64,000 nt of DNA, from assembly GCA_964036295.1 (NCBI GenBank), contig OZ038472.1, forward strand, positions 9,420,068-9,484,067, written 5' to 3'. The translations under genes and the position numbers were made by a program. Positions 34,855-45,500 of the stretch are shown piece after piece (position 1 is the stretch's first letter; every line of letters begins with the position of its first letter). The DNA is from Plumapathes pennacea. Lineage: Eukaryota; Cnidaria; Anthozoa; Antipatharia; Myriopathidae. The notes beneath the pieces are model-generated. The model ran no database searches, was not told the DNA's origin, and saw nothing but the letters and a program-made list of their open reading frames with translations.

Positions 34855-36087
34855 ATGAAAGACAAGAGAGCAGGTAAAAAGAAAAGAAGCTCGAACACTA
34901 TCTTGGAGAAGGAGGAGGTGACAGTGCAGCGCCTGAGTTCCGAAGTCTCAGGCAAAGCACAAAAATACACTAGAGTTGGCCCAAGAGAATTTGTGCCATA
35001 CGACTACGAGGAATTGACGCTGGGTAACATCAAACGGGCATGTGTGAGGCACTTCTCATCGCGGATAAATGACCAGATGGTGTGCGACGTCCTAGCTGGG
35101 GAGCAGGGGCCTTCCTGCACGTCCCTGGAGCAAGTTACTGACCTGAAAGTAGTACACATCAGGTTCGTGGAACCTGCGGTAGATACAGCAACTGGAGGGG
35201 ATTTTTCTATGACACCGCCAAAGCGACGGAGAAAGCTCCCAGAGGTTTCCAAGTCGGTGCCAGCAAACGAAGGTAGGGCCAAAATCAACCAACCAGCAAG
35301 TGAAGCCATTCCAAAAAGCCTGACAGTTTTGGACATGTTTAAACTGGGAAGGGAGATTCATGACACGCAATCAGCGAAGAGCGTGGATTTCTTTCAGTTT
35401 GACATAAGCCACATGGCCTGGTCCCTGAAGCCACTTAAAGTGGAATTTACCATGGAAAAGGAACCCTTTGGAAAAGGAGGGTTCCGTGAAGCTTTCAAGG
35501 CCAGCAGCAAAACTCCGGGTTTTGTTGGCCAAAAATGGGTAATAAAGAAGTACCTCCAAACAACCTTAGATGCCATCGAAGCTACAAAGCAAACTGTGGA
35601 GCAGCACACCAAGAAGGTTGTGCAAATGCACATGTTAGCAAAAAACTTCGCCGATAAACTAGGAGCCAACCAGAAGAAAGAAGATAATTTGGATCTCTAC
35701 GGGAAGCCCCTGAAGTACAAAAAACTTTTCATGGGTGTTATGGAAGGTGACAATTACGTCACTGTAGAAGAATATATCGAGGGAGAGTTTGCGAAGTATA
35801 TCAACAACGATGGAAACGTCTGTGGTGCCCAGTCAGATTTGCGGCAGAAAGCAGAGAGCCTTGCACACTTTTCCTATGAAAATTCTGGAAAAGAGCTGAT
35901 GGTTGTGGACCTGCAGGGAAGTGGCTGCTACTTGTTCGACCCCGAGATAGTATCGAAAGTGTTAAAGGAAGGCGACGAAGTGCTGTTTTCAACAGGAAAT
36001 ATGACATTCGTAGCCATAAACAATTTCGTTGCTTGTCACAAATGTAATTCCTATTTTAGCCTTCTCGATCTGCCAAACCTAGCATGA
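34855..36087 (+). CDS. alpha-kinase (MHCK/EF2K family) carried by a transposon
   Basis: A single 410-aa open frame starts at ATG 34855 (A at -3). Residues 1-20 are basic. Residues 40-107 (VGPREFVPYDYEELTLGNIK..VVHIRFVEP) look like a small separate domain. From ~195 the alpha-kinase domain follows: glycine-rich PFGKGGFREAF (204-214), Lys in KWVIKKY (227-233), VEEYIEGEFAKYINNDG (304-320), then LAHFSYENSGKEL and VVDLQGSG..FDPEI (350-365), which line up with the EF2K motifs V-V-D-I-Q-G and D-P-Q-I. The C-terminal zinc site expected as H-x-C-N-x-x-C reads HKCNSYF, so the last Cys is Phe. By family it phosphorylates Ser/Thr; the substrate is unknown. It is convergent with the integrase and lies 367 bp inside the left inverted repeat. 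No frameshift or stop. Confidence 0.85.
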   Translation: MKDKRAGKKKRSSNTILEKEEVTVQRLSSEVSGKAQKYTRVGPREFVPYDYEELTLGNIKRACVRHFSSRINDQMVCDVLAGEQGPSCTSLEQVTDLKVVHIRFVEPAVDTATGGDFSMTPPKRRRKLPEVSKSVPANEGRAKINQPASEAIPKSLTVLDMFKLGREIHDTQSAKSVDFFQFDISHMAWSLKPLKVEFTMEKEPFGKGGFREAFKASSKTPGFVGQKWVIKKYLQTTLDAIEATKQTVEQHTKKVVQMHMLAKNFADKLGANQKKEDNLDLYGKPLKYKKLFMGVMEGDNYVTVEEYIEGEFAKYINNDGNVCGAQSDLRQKAESLAHFSYENSGKELMVVDLQGSGCYLFDPEIVSKVLKEGDEVLFSTGNMTFVAINNFVACHKCNSYFSLLDLPNLA

Positions 36088-36377
36088 TGACGATCGGACA
36101 GCACGCACTAGGTTGTTTAGTTGTCCAATCAATTATTTGAGCAATTTTAATTGCTAAATTAAAATTATTTATGAAACGTTCAATGTTACGAAAATTTTGT
36201 ACTTCATTGTTAGAAATTATATATTTTTGTATTGTCAAAATATATTGTTCATGTTTGAATAAGACTTGTTCATATCTATTGGATATGTTGCGGCTTATAT
36301 TGGTTTTGTCACAGTTAGGCCATTTAGGTGGACAAAAGTTACTGACCTGGAGGCTCATTAATTAGGAAAATAAAGAA
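36088..36377. other. convergent 3' intergenic region, kinase and integrase
   Basis: 290 AT-rich bases lie between the two stop codons. AATAAA-like motifs occur near 36368 (plus). I see no gene in it; it probably holds both poly(A) regions. Confidence 0.5.
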
Positions 36378-37867
36378 TTATACATGTTCATTGAAGTTCT
36401 CTTTCAGATAGATAAACGCCTCTTTGCAATGCTTCGCCTCAACCTCATCAACGTTGGGAACTAGGCGCTCACACTCGGCCTTAAATACAGGCTCGAGAAA
36501 GTCATCTTTCACAGACAGAACACCGGAATTCACAGCGGCCTCTTGAAGCTGGTCTTCTGAAACAGGCCAACCTGCAAAGAAAGAACACGAACAAAAACAA
36601 TGCAAATATTACAAATCAAGGAAAAAACAGGAAAAAAATCTAAATGTACATAAAAGCATCAATAAACGCAAAAAAATGGACACCGCCCAGACATACATCA
36701 ACATGCTATAGTATAGCTATATACACAGAAGTGTTTTTAATTACCACACTCTTCAAGGCCATATTCCTCGGGGAAGCTGTGAATGTGGTTTGGTATTCCA
36801 TTCGGTAGAAATGTATCCCTCTGCACACGAATCCGATGGCTGTTCCAAATGACATCCTTGAACGTGTCTAGTTCTCTTTGCATAATGGGTATCATTAAGA
36901 AGGCAAGCAGCATCCTGTAATTGAAAAAGATTGGTGTAATTTTAGTTGTAATGTGGACTTGACACGAGTAACACACAAAAGAGAACAGAACAACAAAACA
37001 CCACGCTGGTATTTTCGGTGGAGTGGATGGGGGTGGGGTGGGGGCTTAACCCTAGTACGAGACAAATGCAACATCCGGCTTTGAAAAAATACTCTATGGG
37101 CAGTCTTGTACGTCGTGAGAATATGGAACATAACAAAGATGTACACAAACCTGTCTGGATCATAGTCGCCCTGTTCCTTCAGCCAACTCAAATGGTACTT
37201 GAAGTATTTCTCCAGCCTTTCGTGGAGTTCTTTCCACCACCTTTCAATTTGAAGAGTAAAAGTGGTAGCATAAAATAATTGATCACGAATATAGAAAGCA
37301 ATGGGGGGGAGCCTCAGTGCCGCTTTTATGTGTGATGTTGACATTTCACTCTCAACATAAAATTTCGAGAACAAAAGAGATAGGGATTATTGAGATTGGG
37401 ATGAGATGAGATCACATCCCTCTTCGGGTAAAAACAATAAAAATAATTAAGACACACTTACAATTTCACTTTAACTTACTTGGTTCGTGGTAGATGGTCC
37501 ATAAATAACGGTATCACATGGTTCCATATCACCATGATGGCGTCGCAAAAATGCGTGCATCGTTGCCATCACTCCAGTCTCAGTACCCTTGTCCATTCTT
37601 AGGTGAGGTGCGATTTGTCTCGTTTCATACAAATATTCAAGGTACCAGCGACCAATGAACAAAGGATCGGAGTTGGTGACCCAGATACGCAGCCATAACA
37701 GTTTCCTGCTTGCTGTGTCGATACAGCCGTAAACAGCTAGCGGAAAGGTGCTGTTTTGAAAGCCCATAAGTTTATCATGGCCGTCCAATGAGTGAACCCA
37801 ATTCGGACCCTTAGTCGTGAAATGGCCTTTCTGTCTGGCTTTCTTCGTCCCAACTGCGCGAGCTTCT
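36378..37867 (-). pseudogene. retroviral-type integrase, 3' portion (four exon segments)
   Basis: Four minus-strand exon segments can be read: 37867-37480, 37248-37151, 36914-36745 and 36571-36378. Consensus donors (CAA|GTAAGT, CAG|GTTTGT, TGTG|GTAATT) and two consensus acceptors (ATTACAG|G, TTTGCAG|G) join them in frame. The first has the core Asp in WVHSLDGHDKLMG and RMDKGTETG; the next starts IERWWKELHERLEKYF, with the catalytic Glu in the usual I-E-R position; then FLMIPIMQRELDTFKDV; then WPVSEDQLQEAA. The acceptor before IERWW reads TTTTACTCTTCAA instead of ..CAG, so splicing there is probably broken. The 5' half lies beyond the nested element. Joined length would be about 420 aa. Confidence 0.85.
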
Positions 37868-37911
37868 AATGGGCTATTCCATTTAATATCCGCACCCCCC
37901 CTATCGAGGAG

Positions 37912-38058
37912 GTTGGAAATCGTCGGGGGTCCACAGGGGTTTGAGATTGGAAATCGTCGGGGGTCCACAGGGGTTTGAGATTGGAAATCGTCGGGGGTCC
38001 ACAGGGGCTCGAGATTGGAAATCGTCGGGGGTCCACAGGGGCTCGAGATTGGAAATCA
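37912..38058. repeat. 34-bp tandem array inside the inner element's left end
   Basis: Five units of TTGGAAATCGTCGGGGGTCC plus ACAGGGGTTTGAGA (the last units have CTCGAGA) follow the left inverted repeat. A fifth unit decays to GGAAATCATTGGGGG. Possible transposase binding array, by analogy with other DNA transposons. Confidence 0.9.
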
Positions 38059-38084
38059 TTGGGGGTTGAAATGCAATAAAGCAA

Positions 38085-38160
38085 TAAAAGTGTCCACTTA
38101 CCCGCCTGATTGTGAATCACAATCAAGCTGGCAAGTGAACACTTATTGCATTTACAGAGC
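38085..38160. repeat. hairpin inside the inner element
   Basis: GCAATAAAAGTGTCCACTTA..GCCTGATTGTG is mirrored by CACAATCAAGCTGGC.AAGTGAACACTTATTGC around 38113. The stem is long but imperfect. Confidence 0.6.
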
Positions 38161-38337
38161 CTATAAACTCGCTATCTGAGGACTGAGGACTGAGGACTGT
38201 CATGAACTATGCCAACAGTTAACTCAGTTTCAACCATCGTTTCTGGCCGCCACTGGATCTTTCATTGTACGTGTGCGTGTTTTTCACAGTAGAGGTTCAA
38301 GTCTGTCTTAAGTCAGATGTTCTCCAACAATGTTACG

Positions 38338-40375
38338 AATTTCGTTTACCAGAGAGTTCACACGAGTACTTTTCGGTTGTCACTTCAGACACTGACAGCG
38401 TGAGAACTACGGGTCATCAACTTATATTACACCTTGGTTCATTTTCATGCAAATTAATTTACTCGTTGCAAATTAATTAATTTCGTTTGCCAGAGAGTTC
38501 ACACGAAAAAAAATTTTTGAACTATTGCATAAATTTCAATTTAGTTTGTATTTTCTTTCCCGAGAAATTTTAGCGAAGGGATCTGGTCGTTCTATTGCTC
38601 GCTGGGAGCTATCTGTCAACAGGTCATTAACAGTTCGTAGCTGCTCAGCATGTGACTGCAGGCATCCCGCGCGACACAACGGACGCCACGTCTTTTAGTA
38701 TCTTTCTGTATCTTTCAGGAATAACGATATGTGACAACTTATTTCTCTTTCGTTGTGAAACTTTGGTAAAATGACATGTAATACTTGTGTTTCTTTCGCG
38801 ACTACAGTTCATGCCAAGCATAAAAGTCTCAAGTTTTCAAAATTTATTTGCAAAATCTGGTCGCTTACACACACAGAACACGAGGGCGGGAAGACGAAGC
38901 GATAAAAAAAAGTCCTCGATTGAGGGTACTGAACGCACTGGTGAGACTGAAGCCGACAATTTGTGTTTTGAGCCATCAGGGAAGTTTCAAGCTACTTTCA
39001 CAGCGGCGTCCTGACAGATGCTGTTCAAAACGCACAAAATTGCTTCTTTCAGACCTCGTTGGACCGTTCACACTATGAACCTCTAACTTTATTAGCCAGA
39101 CTTCGGCCTCTATTTGTGAACACGTACACTGTTTACAGATTTACAGAGGCTAAATAAGTATAATCTGCTAAATTAATAAGCCGCATGCACGCGTGCTAGT
39201 TGAAGAAAGGTCATTTAATTACGATTGTATTCCTGAGTGATTTGCTGATTGTTCATAATTGTTAATGCAGTGATCTCATTCTATCCAGCTGTAATTTTAA
39301 TTAAAATTTTGTAACATAAACAGAAACTCGCACACGCCGACACCACTGGATGAACTGACTTCGATTCTTACTGCTTCTTAGCAAAGCCCTTTAGCTCGGA
39401 CACTTTCATCTTTAAATTTTTCCTCATGGTATCTTGGGCTTTTTTAATGTCTGAAAGATGAAACCTCTTCCTTGCTCCGAGGTGCTCCAGCTCGAGTTTC
39501 CGTTTCGCGCCAGTTTGCGACTTTGTTGCCGTTTCAATTTGAGAGTCTATGCGTGCAAGCTCCTCCTGGTTCGAACGGATTCTTTCTGCATTTTTTCCGA
39601 TCGTCCCAGGCTTAGACCCTGGCCGTCCTTTGACCCCAAATTCAGATAGCACTGTTTCCTCTTCCAAAAGGAACTGAGCCTGGTGCTTTCTCCACGCGAC
39701 GTTGATTTCTTTCGCGATGGCGTCCTTTGATTTTGCAGTTTCTCTGCAAAGTTTCTTTGCAAGTTCATTCCAGAACTGTCTCCTCTTGTCTTCCATTCCC
39801 CTTGCTGCTGAGATTTCCTCTGTAGTGTAAATTTTAATTCCTCGTACCTCCCACGAACTCAGACTACGCAGGAACATGGATTTACTAGATTTCGGTTCTT
39901 CGGTTTGCCGTCGTGGTGGTACTTCACTCGACGCGCCAGCCTTCGCTATTGGGCTTATCACCTTGACGACTCGATAACGTCCATTCGCCTCTTCAACTTC
40001 AGCAGCTGCGTGTTCTACTGTGACGGTCTGCTCCCGGCTTGCTTCTAACTTTGTGCCATGCACTTCAAAGAAGAAATTTTCTAATTGGAAATCTTCATAG
40101 ATTTCTTTTCGCAGACGCCTAAGTGAAGCCCCATTGTCAAAGTGGGGAATCACACCAACGCTTTCTCCATCTTCTTTTACGATTTTAAGTACATTCATGG
40201 TTACCAAAAAGTAAAAGAGAAGTGGCCGACAGCTATAAAACTGGGTGTTTTATTTTATAACCTCACGGGTACGTTTCGGTTGTCACTTCCGACACTGACA
40301 GCGTGAGAACTACGGGGTGATTCATTTTCATGCAAATTAATTTATTCGTTGCAAATTAATTAAATACATAAAACC
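38338..40375. repeat. pair of ~100-bp direct repeats flanking the 276-aa gene
   Basis: 38366-38480 and 40267-40372 share TTTCGGTTGTCACTTC, GACACTGACAGCGTGAGAAC, TTCATTTTCATGCAAATTAA and CGTTGCAAATTAATTAA in the same orientation. Between them lies the 39368-40199 gene. Copy one is also bracketed by TTTCGTTTACCAGAGAGTTC at 38341 and 38483. Such a layout could come from segmental duplication of a regulatory block with the paralogous genes. Confidence 0.75.
39368..40199 (-). CDS. 276-aa protein, predicted ubiquitin-like N terminus, paralogue of 41173-42090
   Basis: The ATG at 40199 (minus, A at -3) opens MNVLKIVKEDGESVGVIPHF. The first ~85 residues alternate short hydrophobic runs with a charged helix (SLRRLRKEIYEDFQLENFFF) and end VVKVISP, which resembles a ubiquitin-like beta-grasp layout; this is inference without an alignment. 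A Pro/Ser-rich linker follows. From ~120, IYTTEEISAARGMEDKRRQF, then INVAWRKHQAQFL, matches the same positions of the neighbouring 305-aa protein. The C terminus is a Lys/Arg-rich coiled coil (IDSQIETATKSQTGAKRKL). I do not recognise a family. It is one of three main genes of the inner transposon. Confidence 0.65.
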
Positions 40376-40695
40376 AGGTTTGGCTACGGGTTCGGTTTTG
40401 GTTTCCAGCATTTTTTGATGTTCGCAGAGGGAGGATTCTTCTGAGGCAACTTCACTTTTTATTTCCATACTCATTTATTATTAGCCTATAGCTCAGCAGC
40501 TATCACTGAAGACACAAAACAGAAAATATTTCACACGGCGTTCAGTACGCGCTACGAGCGGATTCAAAACGTGTTTATTTATTTCTGATCAGTGACTGTC
40601 ATGACTTTTGGCGACGTCCTTCAATAATTCGCGGTTAAGTATGCTCAGGGAGCACGTACAGCGGTTACAAACTTCCGTTTGGGTAAACAACTAAA

Positions 40696-40941
40696 TTGGA
40701 TAGCAAAACCACAATGAGATCAGACCGGAAAATGGTGGACAAAATTTCCGCGGCACAGGCGACTACAAAGACTCCGAAGGTGTCTGTGCATCACGATGCC
40801 GCGCAAACACAAACAACTCAAATCGTACAGGTAAAGCCTACCGACAGGCACGTTCTAGCGAACCTGGCGTTATGTCTTTCCTGTGGTTTGTGCTGCACAC
40901 GCAAATGCTTCGCTGACCTCATTTATGAACTATGCTCCTAA
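40696..40941 (+). CDS. small Cys-rich ORF, unknown
   Basis: 81 codons, with ATGs at about 40711 and 40729; the apparent first codon is not ATG (TTG). The C-terminal half has LALCLSCGLCCTRKCF, five Cys in 16 residues, which could bind a metal or be lipid-anchored or membrane-associated. It lies on the opposite strand between the two paralogous minus genes. Coding status is uncertain; conservation in other copies of the element would decide it. Confidence 0.3.
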   Translation: MDSKTTMRSDRKMVDKISAAQATTKTPKVSVHHDAAQTQTTQIVQVKPTDRHVLANLALCLSCGLCCTRKCFADLIYELCS

Positions 40942-41172
40942 AGGCTACTGCAAACCTAAGTCCGAAGGTCAATCTTGAGTCCTGCCGTTTGCAAATACAA
41001 GTTCGCTCCAGGATAGCCGAAATATTATTCTTTATTATTCTTTATAATAAACATCCAAATTGTTTCGAATTGTCCCTTCACAAATTGTCTATTATAGAGC
41101 TCCTGGTGATTTGAATTTAATGTGAACTTTAACAATTTTTTTTTTTGATCGCCTGGTTTATCATATATCTGT

Positions 41173-42090
41173 CTATTCACACTCATCCTTTACTGAGGAA
41201 AATATTGTGACCATTTCCTCATCAGTCAATTCTGGATTTTCACCACCCAAATGTTCCTCCCCAAACGTAGTACAAGCTTGCGGACTAGTCATCTTAGCTG
41301 CAAATACTTTGCGCTTATAAGTCTCAATGGATTTTGTAAGAACAGACTGCGCTGTCTTTAAACCAGTAAAGGTTTTGTCGAATTCACTTTCTAACTCTTC
41401 TCTAGCACCTTCACCGCGCTCAGTTATTTCCTCACAAAATTTCCTGTAGTGATGATTTGTCATAAACTGGGCCTTCTCCAAGCCATCTAAATTCTTCATA
41501 AGTGATTTGTCACATGGACTGTCATCACGGGGGGCTGAATCACATACGAGTTCTTTGACACAATTCTTTAAAAGCTCCGTTTTCTTCAAAGTCCAACTGA
41601 CATTGATCACTCCTTGAATTTCTGTGCGGTTCCAATCGTCAAAGAGAGGATTGTTTGACATTTCGTTCGTCTTACGGTTAAAATAAACCATTTTTTCCTT
41701 TTCGAGAGTGCCCGTAGCTGCGCGGATTTCTTCTTCAAAGTATAACTTTGGCATCTTTGGGTTCTTTTTCCTGTCAGTGCCGGATGTGCTTGTGTCCCGA
41801 TTCCAAACTTCCTGTCTTGAGCTCGGCGTGCAAGCGGCGGGTGATTGCGAGCAAAGCTTCAAGGAGCACACATCTTCACCACCTGCTAGCTTTGTAATAC
41901 AGTGCGAAATGAGATATTTTCGTTCTTGTTTGCTCTTCAACCCAGTTCCCAAAACCAGGAAACTATAGTCTTTGTCGAGTTTTATCTCAGTGTCGATTCT
42001 TGCCCTGAGATCCTCCAGGCGATCGTTGAAATTTACATCGGCGAGAACTCCAAGTGTCGCTCCATTTTCGCTGTTTCGAATGTGCAGCAT
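41173..42090 (-). CDS. 305-aa protein, predicted ubiquitin-like N terminus, paralogue of 39368-40199
   Basis: The ATG at 42090 (AAAATG) opens MLHIRNSENGATLGVLADVN. Residues 1-80 have a layout like its paralogue: two beta-strand-like runs, a charged helix (RLEDLRARIDTEIKLDKDYS), FLVLGTGLK, and a final strand VCSLKLC. After a linker, KLYFEEEIRAATGTLEKEKM and INVSWTLKKTELL align with IYTTEEISAARGMEDKRRQF and INVAWRKHQAQFL of the 276-aa protein. The C-terminal third is helical (EEITERGEGAREELESEFDK) and acidic at the end. It is divergently arranged with the 1694-aa gene across ~500 bp. Function unknown. Confidence 0.65.
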   Translation of the reverse strand: MLHIRNSENGATLGVLADVNFNDRLEDLRARIDTEIKLDKDYSFLVLGTGLKSKQERKYLISHCITKLAGGEDVCSLKLCSQSPAACTPSSRQEVWNRDTSTSGTDRKKNPKMPKLYFEEEIRAATGTLEKEKMVYFNRKTNEMSNNPLFDDWNRTEIQGVINVSWTLKKTELLKNCVKELVCDSAPRDDSPCDKSLMKNLDGLEKAQFMTNHHYRKFCEEITERGEGAREELESEFDKTFTGLKTAQSVLTKSIETYKRKVFAAKMTSPQACTTFGEEHLGGENPELTDEEMVTIFSSVKDECE

Positions 42091-42587
42091 TTTCCTGATT
42101 TAAGGCCAACTATCTCTTCCTCCACGCCAGTTGCAGAAAAGTGAAATGAAATTCAGTTCTGGTGACAATAACAACACAGGGGTCCCACTCATTGTAATTG
42201 ATTACAATGACCAAATTAATAAGAGAATCAGAGTGTGATAAGCCGCCGTGACGAGCTTGCGCAAGGACATTAAAGCCACAAGTGTGACCGGAGCCTTGAG
42301 CAGATTTTTAAAAGTTAATTGTGGCTTGTTTTGCACTTGTAAGCTTTTAGTAAAGGATACTTTAACTTTTATTTGTTGGAATATTTGTGTATTGCATATG
42401 TAAGAAATATGCGGCGGAGCGCCAGCTAAGTAAACAGTGTATTAGCAGCGAACGTATACCGGAAGTTGTGTCGGTGTTGGGACATTTCGCAATACGCATT
42501 GTGATCCCGATATTGTTTGACTTTCGAGTTTGGTTTTCATAACTGTGATAACATCGTTCCAATTCTAGATTTTCAGTTCTCGTCAAA
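42091..42587. promoter_or_regulatory. divergent intergenic region between 305-aa gene and 1694-aa gene
   Basis: 497 bp separate the two start codons, which point away from each other, so both promoters should be here. I see no TATA box or other element that I could defend. ATTGTAATTGATTACAAT near 42193-42210 is a perfect palindrome and could be an operator-like site. Confidence 0.45.
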
Positions 42588-45500
42588 ATGAAGCGTGGAG
42601 AAATGTCGCGTGATTTTCTCCCCGCTGTCTCTCCAGCATATTTCTTTGCTGAACCGAAGATATTTGAAACGGATCCAAACGGAGGGGTTTTGACTAACGT
42701 GCTAACCCTGAGGGAGCTGCCGTCTTTGAGCGTGTGTCTTGGCATCAGATCAAAGTTGGCAAGACAGGAATTAGGAGGAAGACGCAACGACTGCATAGAT
42801 CTGGAGCAGCAGCAGCAGCAGCAGGTTCGGAAATTTGCAGTGGAAATCCCAGGTCTGGGGAAGTTTGACAGGGACGGCGTTCAGCAGATGGTCCGCATGC
42901 ATGATATGCGTCGCATTGTTAGAGAGGTGGAAGAGGAACGGCTTTGGCTGGAGAATGTGCGCAAGCATTTACGACACACGGCAACCTCCTCGTTATTGGA
43001 TCCTGTCGAGTTCTTTATGACTGAGCTGTGGTCGAAAGAAGAAAGTCGCAAAGTATTTGGCCACACGTTCGTGCGAGATGCGGTCCGTTTGTGTTGCAAT
43101 CGTTGGTTCAGCGATGACTTAATAGAACAGTTTTTCATGAAATTAAACGCAGCATCTGAAATCCACCTGTTCTTGGTGTTTTCTGAGCTGATGACAAATG
43201 CAAACATTTTTAAAGGAACTATCCTTCCTAAGTTGACGCCGGACATCAAGTTCATACACTTTGCGGTGAACATACGAGGTTCCACTGAACACAAGTGCGG
43301 ATTTACAGAAACCCAAATCACTAACGGGAACCACTGGGTTTATGTTATTATTAGAGCTGATGGCAGTGAAGTCGTATATGGTGACCCAAAGGGATGGCCT
43401 GTTCCTAGGAATTTCAAAACATATTTTGAACCCCTGATAACAATGCTCAAGGAAAGGAGTGGCAGAGCTAAATCAACGCTAAAACTAACTGAGATGCATG
43501 TCCCCGGAGCTGGAAGTGACCATTCGTGTGGGAAGGGATGCAGTCAGCTTTTTCCAGTTCAGACATGTCACAGCTTGTGTGGTGGTATTGTGGTCCTTAT
43601 TGCAACACTCGCATTATCGGACGTGGACCTTTGGGGTGAAATGGTGCTAGCACGAGACTGCTCAAGACCCGCAGAAAAGCGTGTACTGCGAGACGTTTTG
43701 AGAAATCCGTCGTCACACAGCTACACTGTGAGGGCTCTGCTGATGTCTTGGCTTGCCACAGGCAACATACTGAATGTTGGGTTCAATCCCCTGATTCATT
43801 CTGAGATGTCCACCTCCAGCGAAGACATTGTAAAAGTAGTCTACACCTACGACGAGACAGAATTTCCCCCTCTGCCACCTACCAGACATGCTACTGGCAA
43901 AACTCTTTGTCGGGATCAAAGCAAAAGACCGGGCACTGCCAGAAAACAAAGAGTAGTTGAAATGAAAGACGTTAGGAGTGGTCGGAGCTTTGGATTAAGT
44001 GGAGCTCTAGATGGTAGGAGGGAGGTGAAGGGAGAAAAGACAGCTGGAATCTCATCAAATGCGACTGGAACACCCACGAAAAGGAAAACCACAGATGCAG
44101 AGCCAGTAGCACACACGAAAGCAGCAAAGACAACAGAAGAAAGCACTTCCACAGATAGAGTTGAACTATTACCTTTCAAAAGTCTTTCCAGAGAGTGGTA
44201 TGGTTTGCAGGCAAAAAGCGTCGAAAGTGAGTCTGAGGGGAACTTGCCCTTTCCTGAACTGTCACGAATATGGTACAGTGAACAAGTATCTCATCCATCC
44301 TATACTGAGACGTCAAAAGAGGAACGCAAGGCCAAAACCACTACATGCGTCCCTCTGGAAGGATTGTCCAGAAAGTGGTATGGAAGGAGAGGTATGCTTT
44401 GCTTGAAGAATCAAGGCAGAGAAAAGACAGTTCCAACCCACGGGAGCATAAAAGAAAACATCATACGTCTAGAGGAGGAAAAGAAAAACAGTGACTCGTT
44501 AGATTCAAGAAGGACTGAAGAAATATCGAAGATGATTGAAGTTGGACGGTTTATCGAAAAGAATGGCCCAGTTGTACCAACTCAGGAAATCGGAAAACTG
44601 TTGACGAAACGCCGAAAAAAGAAAAGTGAAACCGGGAAGTCTAGAAGACCCTTGTCGGCTGAAATTTACAAAAGAATTCAACGGCACTTGAATGTAGTGC
44701 AAGTTTACGTAAGAGGAACAGGTTATTTGATTGAGAACAAGGAGCAGCTTATTCCCGAAGTTGTTAGGCGTTTGGAGGCCATTACCGGAAACTTACAAGG
44801 GGCCATAAATTCAAACATTGCAAGCAACATCGGACCTCTACTTGCAACCTCGCTGAAGTTTGCTGACACAAAGAAGGACGCTGACTTAATAAAGGGACTG
44901 TTTGCCAAGGCAACCAGCGTCAAGTTCGTGTCTAAAGTGCTAAACGTCAAAAATAAGAACTCTATTAAAAGTGCCAAAGACGAAATTGATTTTAAACTAG
45001 CGCAGTACAAGAAAATAGAGTTTTCATCACAAATAGTAAGGAACGATATGACGAATGAGCAAAAACGGAGAGCAACGAAGAGGATAGTAGCAAAGAGAAA
45101 ACAGTCGCACTTTAAATTGAAGTTTGAAACCAGAGGACGACCACTGCTGGCAGATTCGTACCCCGAGCTTGGCATAGTTCTAGAAGAGATTTTCAACTAT
45201 GGTAAGGATGGAATGTTAGGCGGCCTCGAAAGTCACCCGCGCCTGACTTCAGAAGTAATGTATCGGTCGGAGGACAACATGCTCTACATGCGACAGGCAC
45301 GCGAAATACTACTAAAAGTTGCACCTCCTGGATTCGCTATTTCATTGAAGTCCTGTTATAATTACACAGAATCGTTCAAAGAGAACACACACGAAGCGAA
45401 ACGGCACCATGCAGGCAGAGACGTCAGTGCGAAGATTTCATTAAAATGCCCACCTCGTATTGGAGTCTCAAAGCACGTTGTGAATCTACATTGGACGACA

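Noticed and set aside
37866-38126. Minus frame with repeated VDPRRFPIS
   Set aside because: It comes from the 34-bp tandem array of the inner transposon and continues into the integrase only because the insertion preserved an open frame by chance.
42881-43321. Minus-strand frames within the 1694-aa gene
   Set aside because: Shadows of a well-supported plus-strand coding region; no domain seen.
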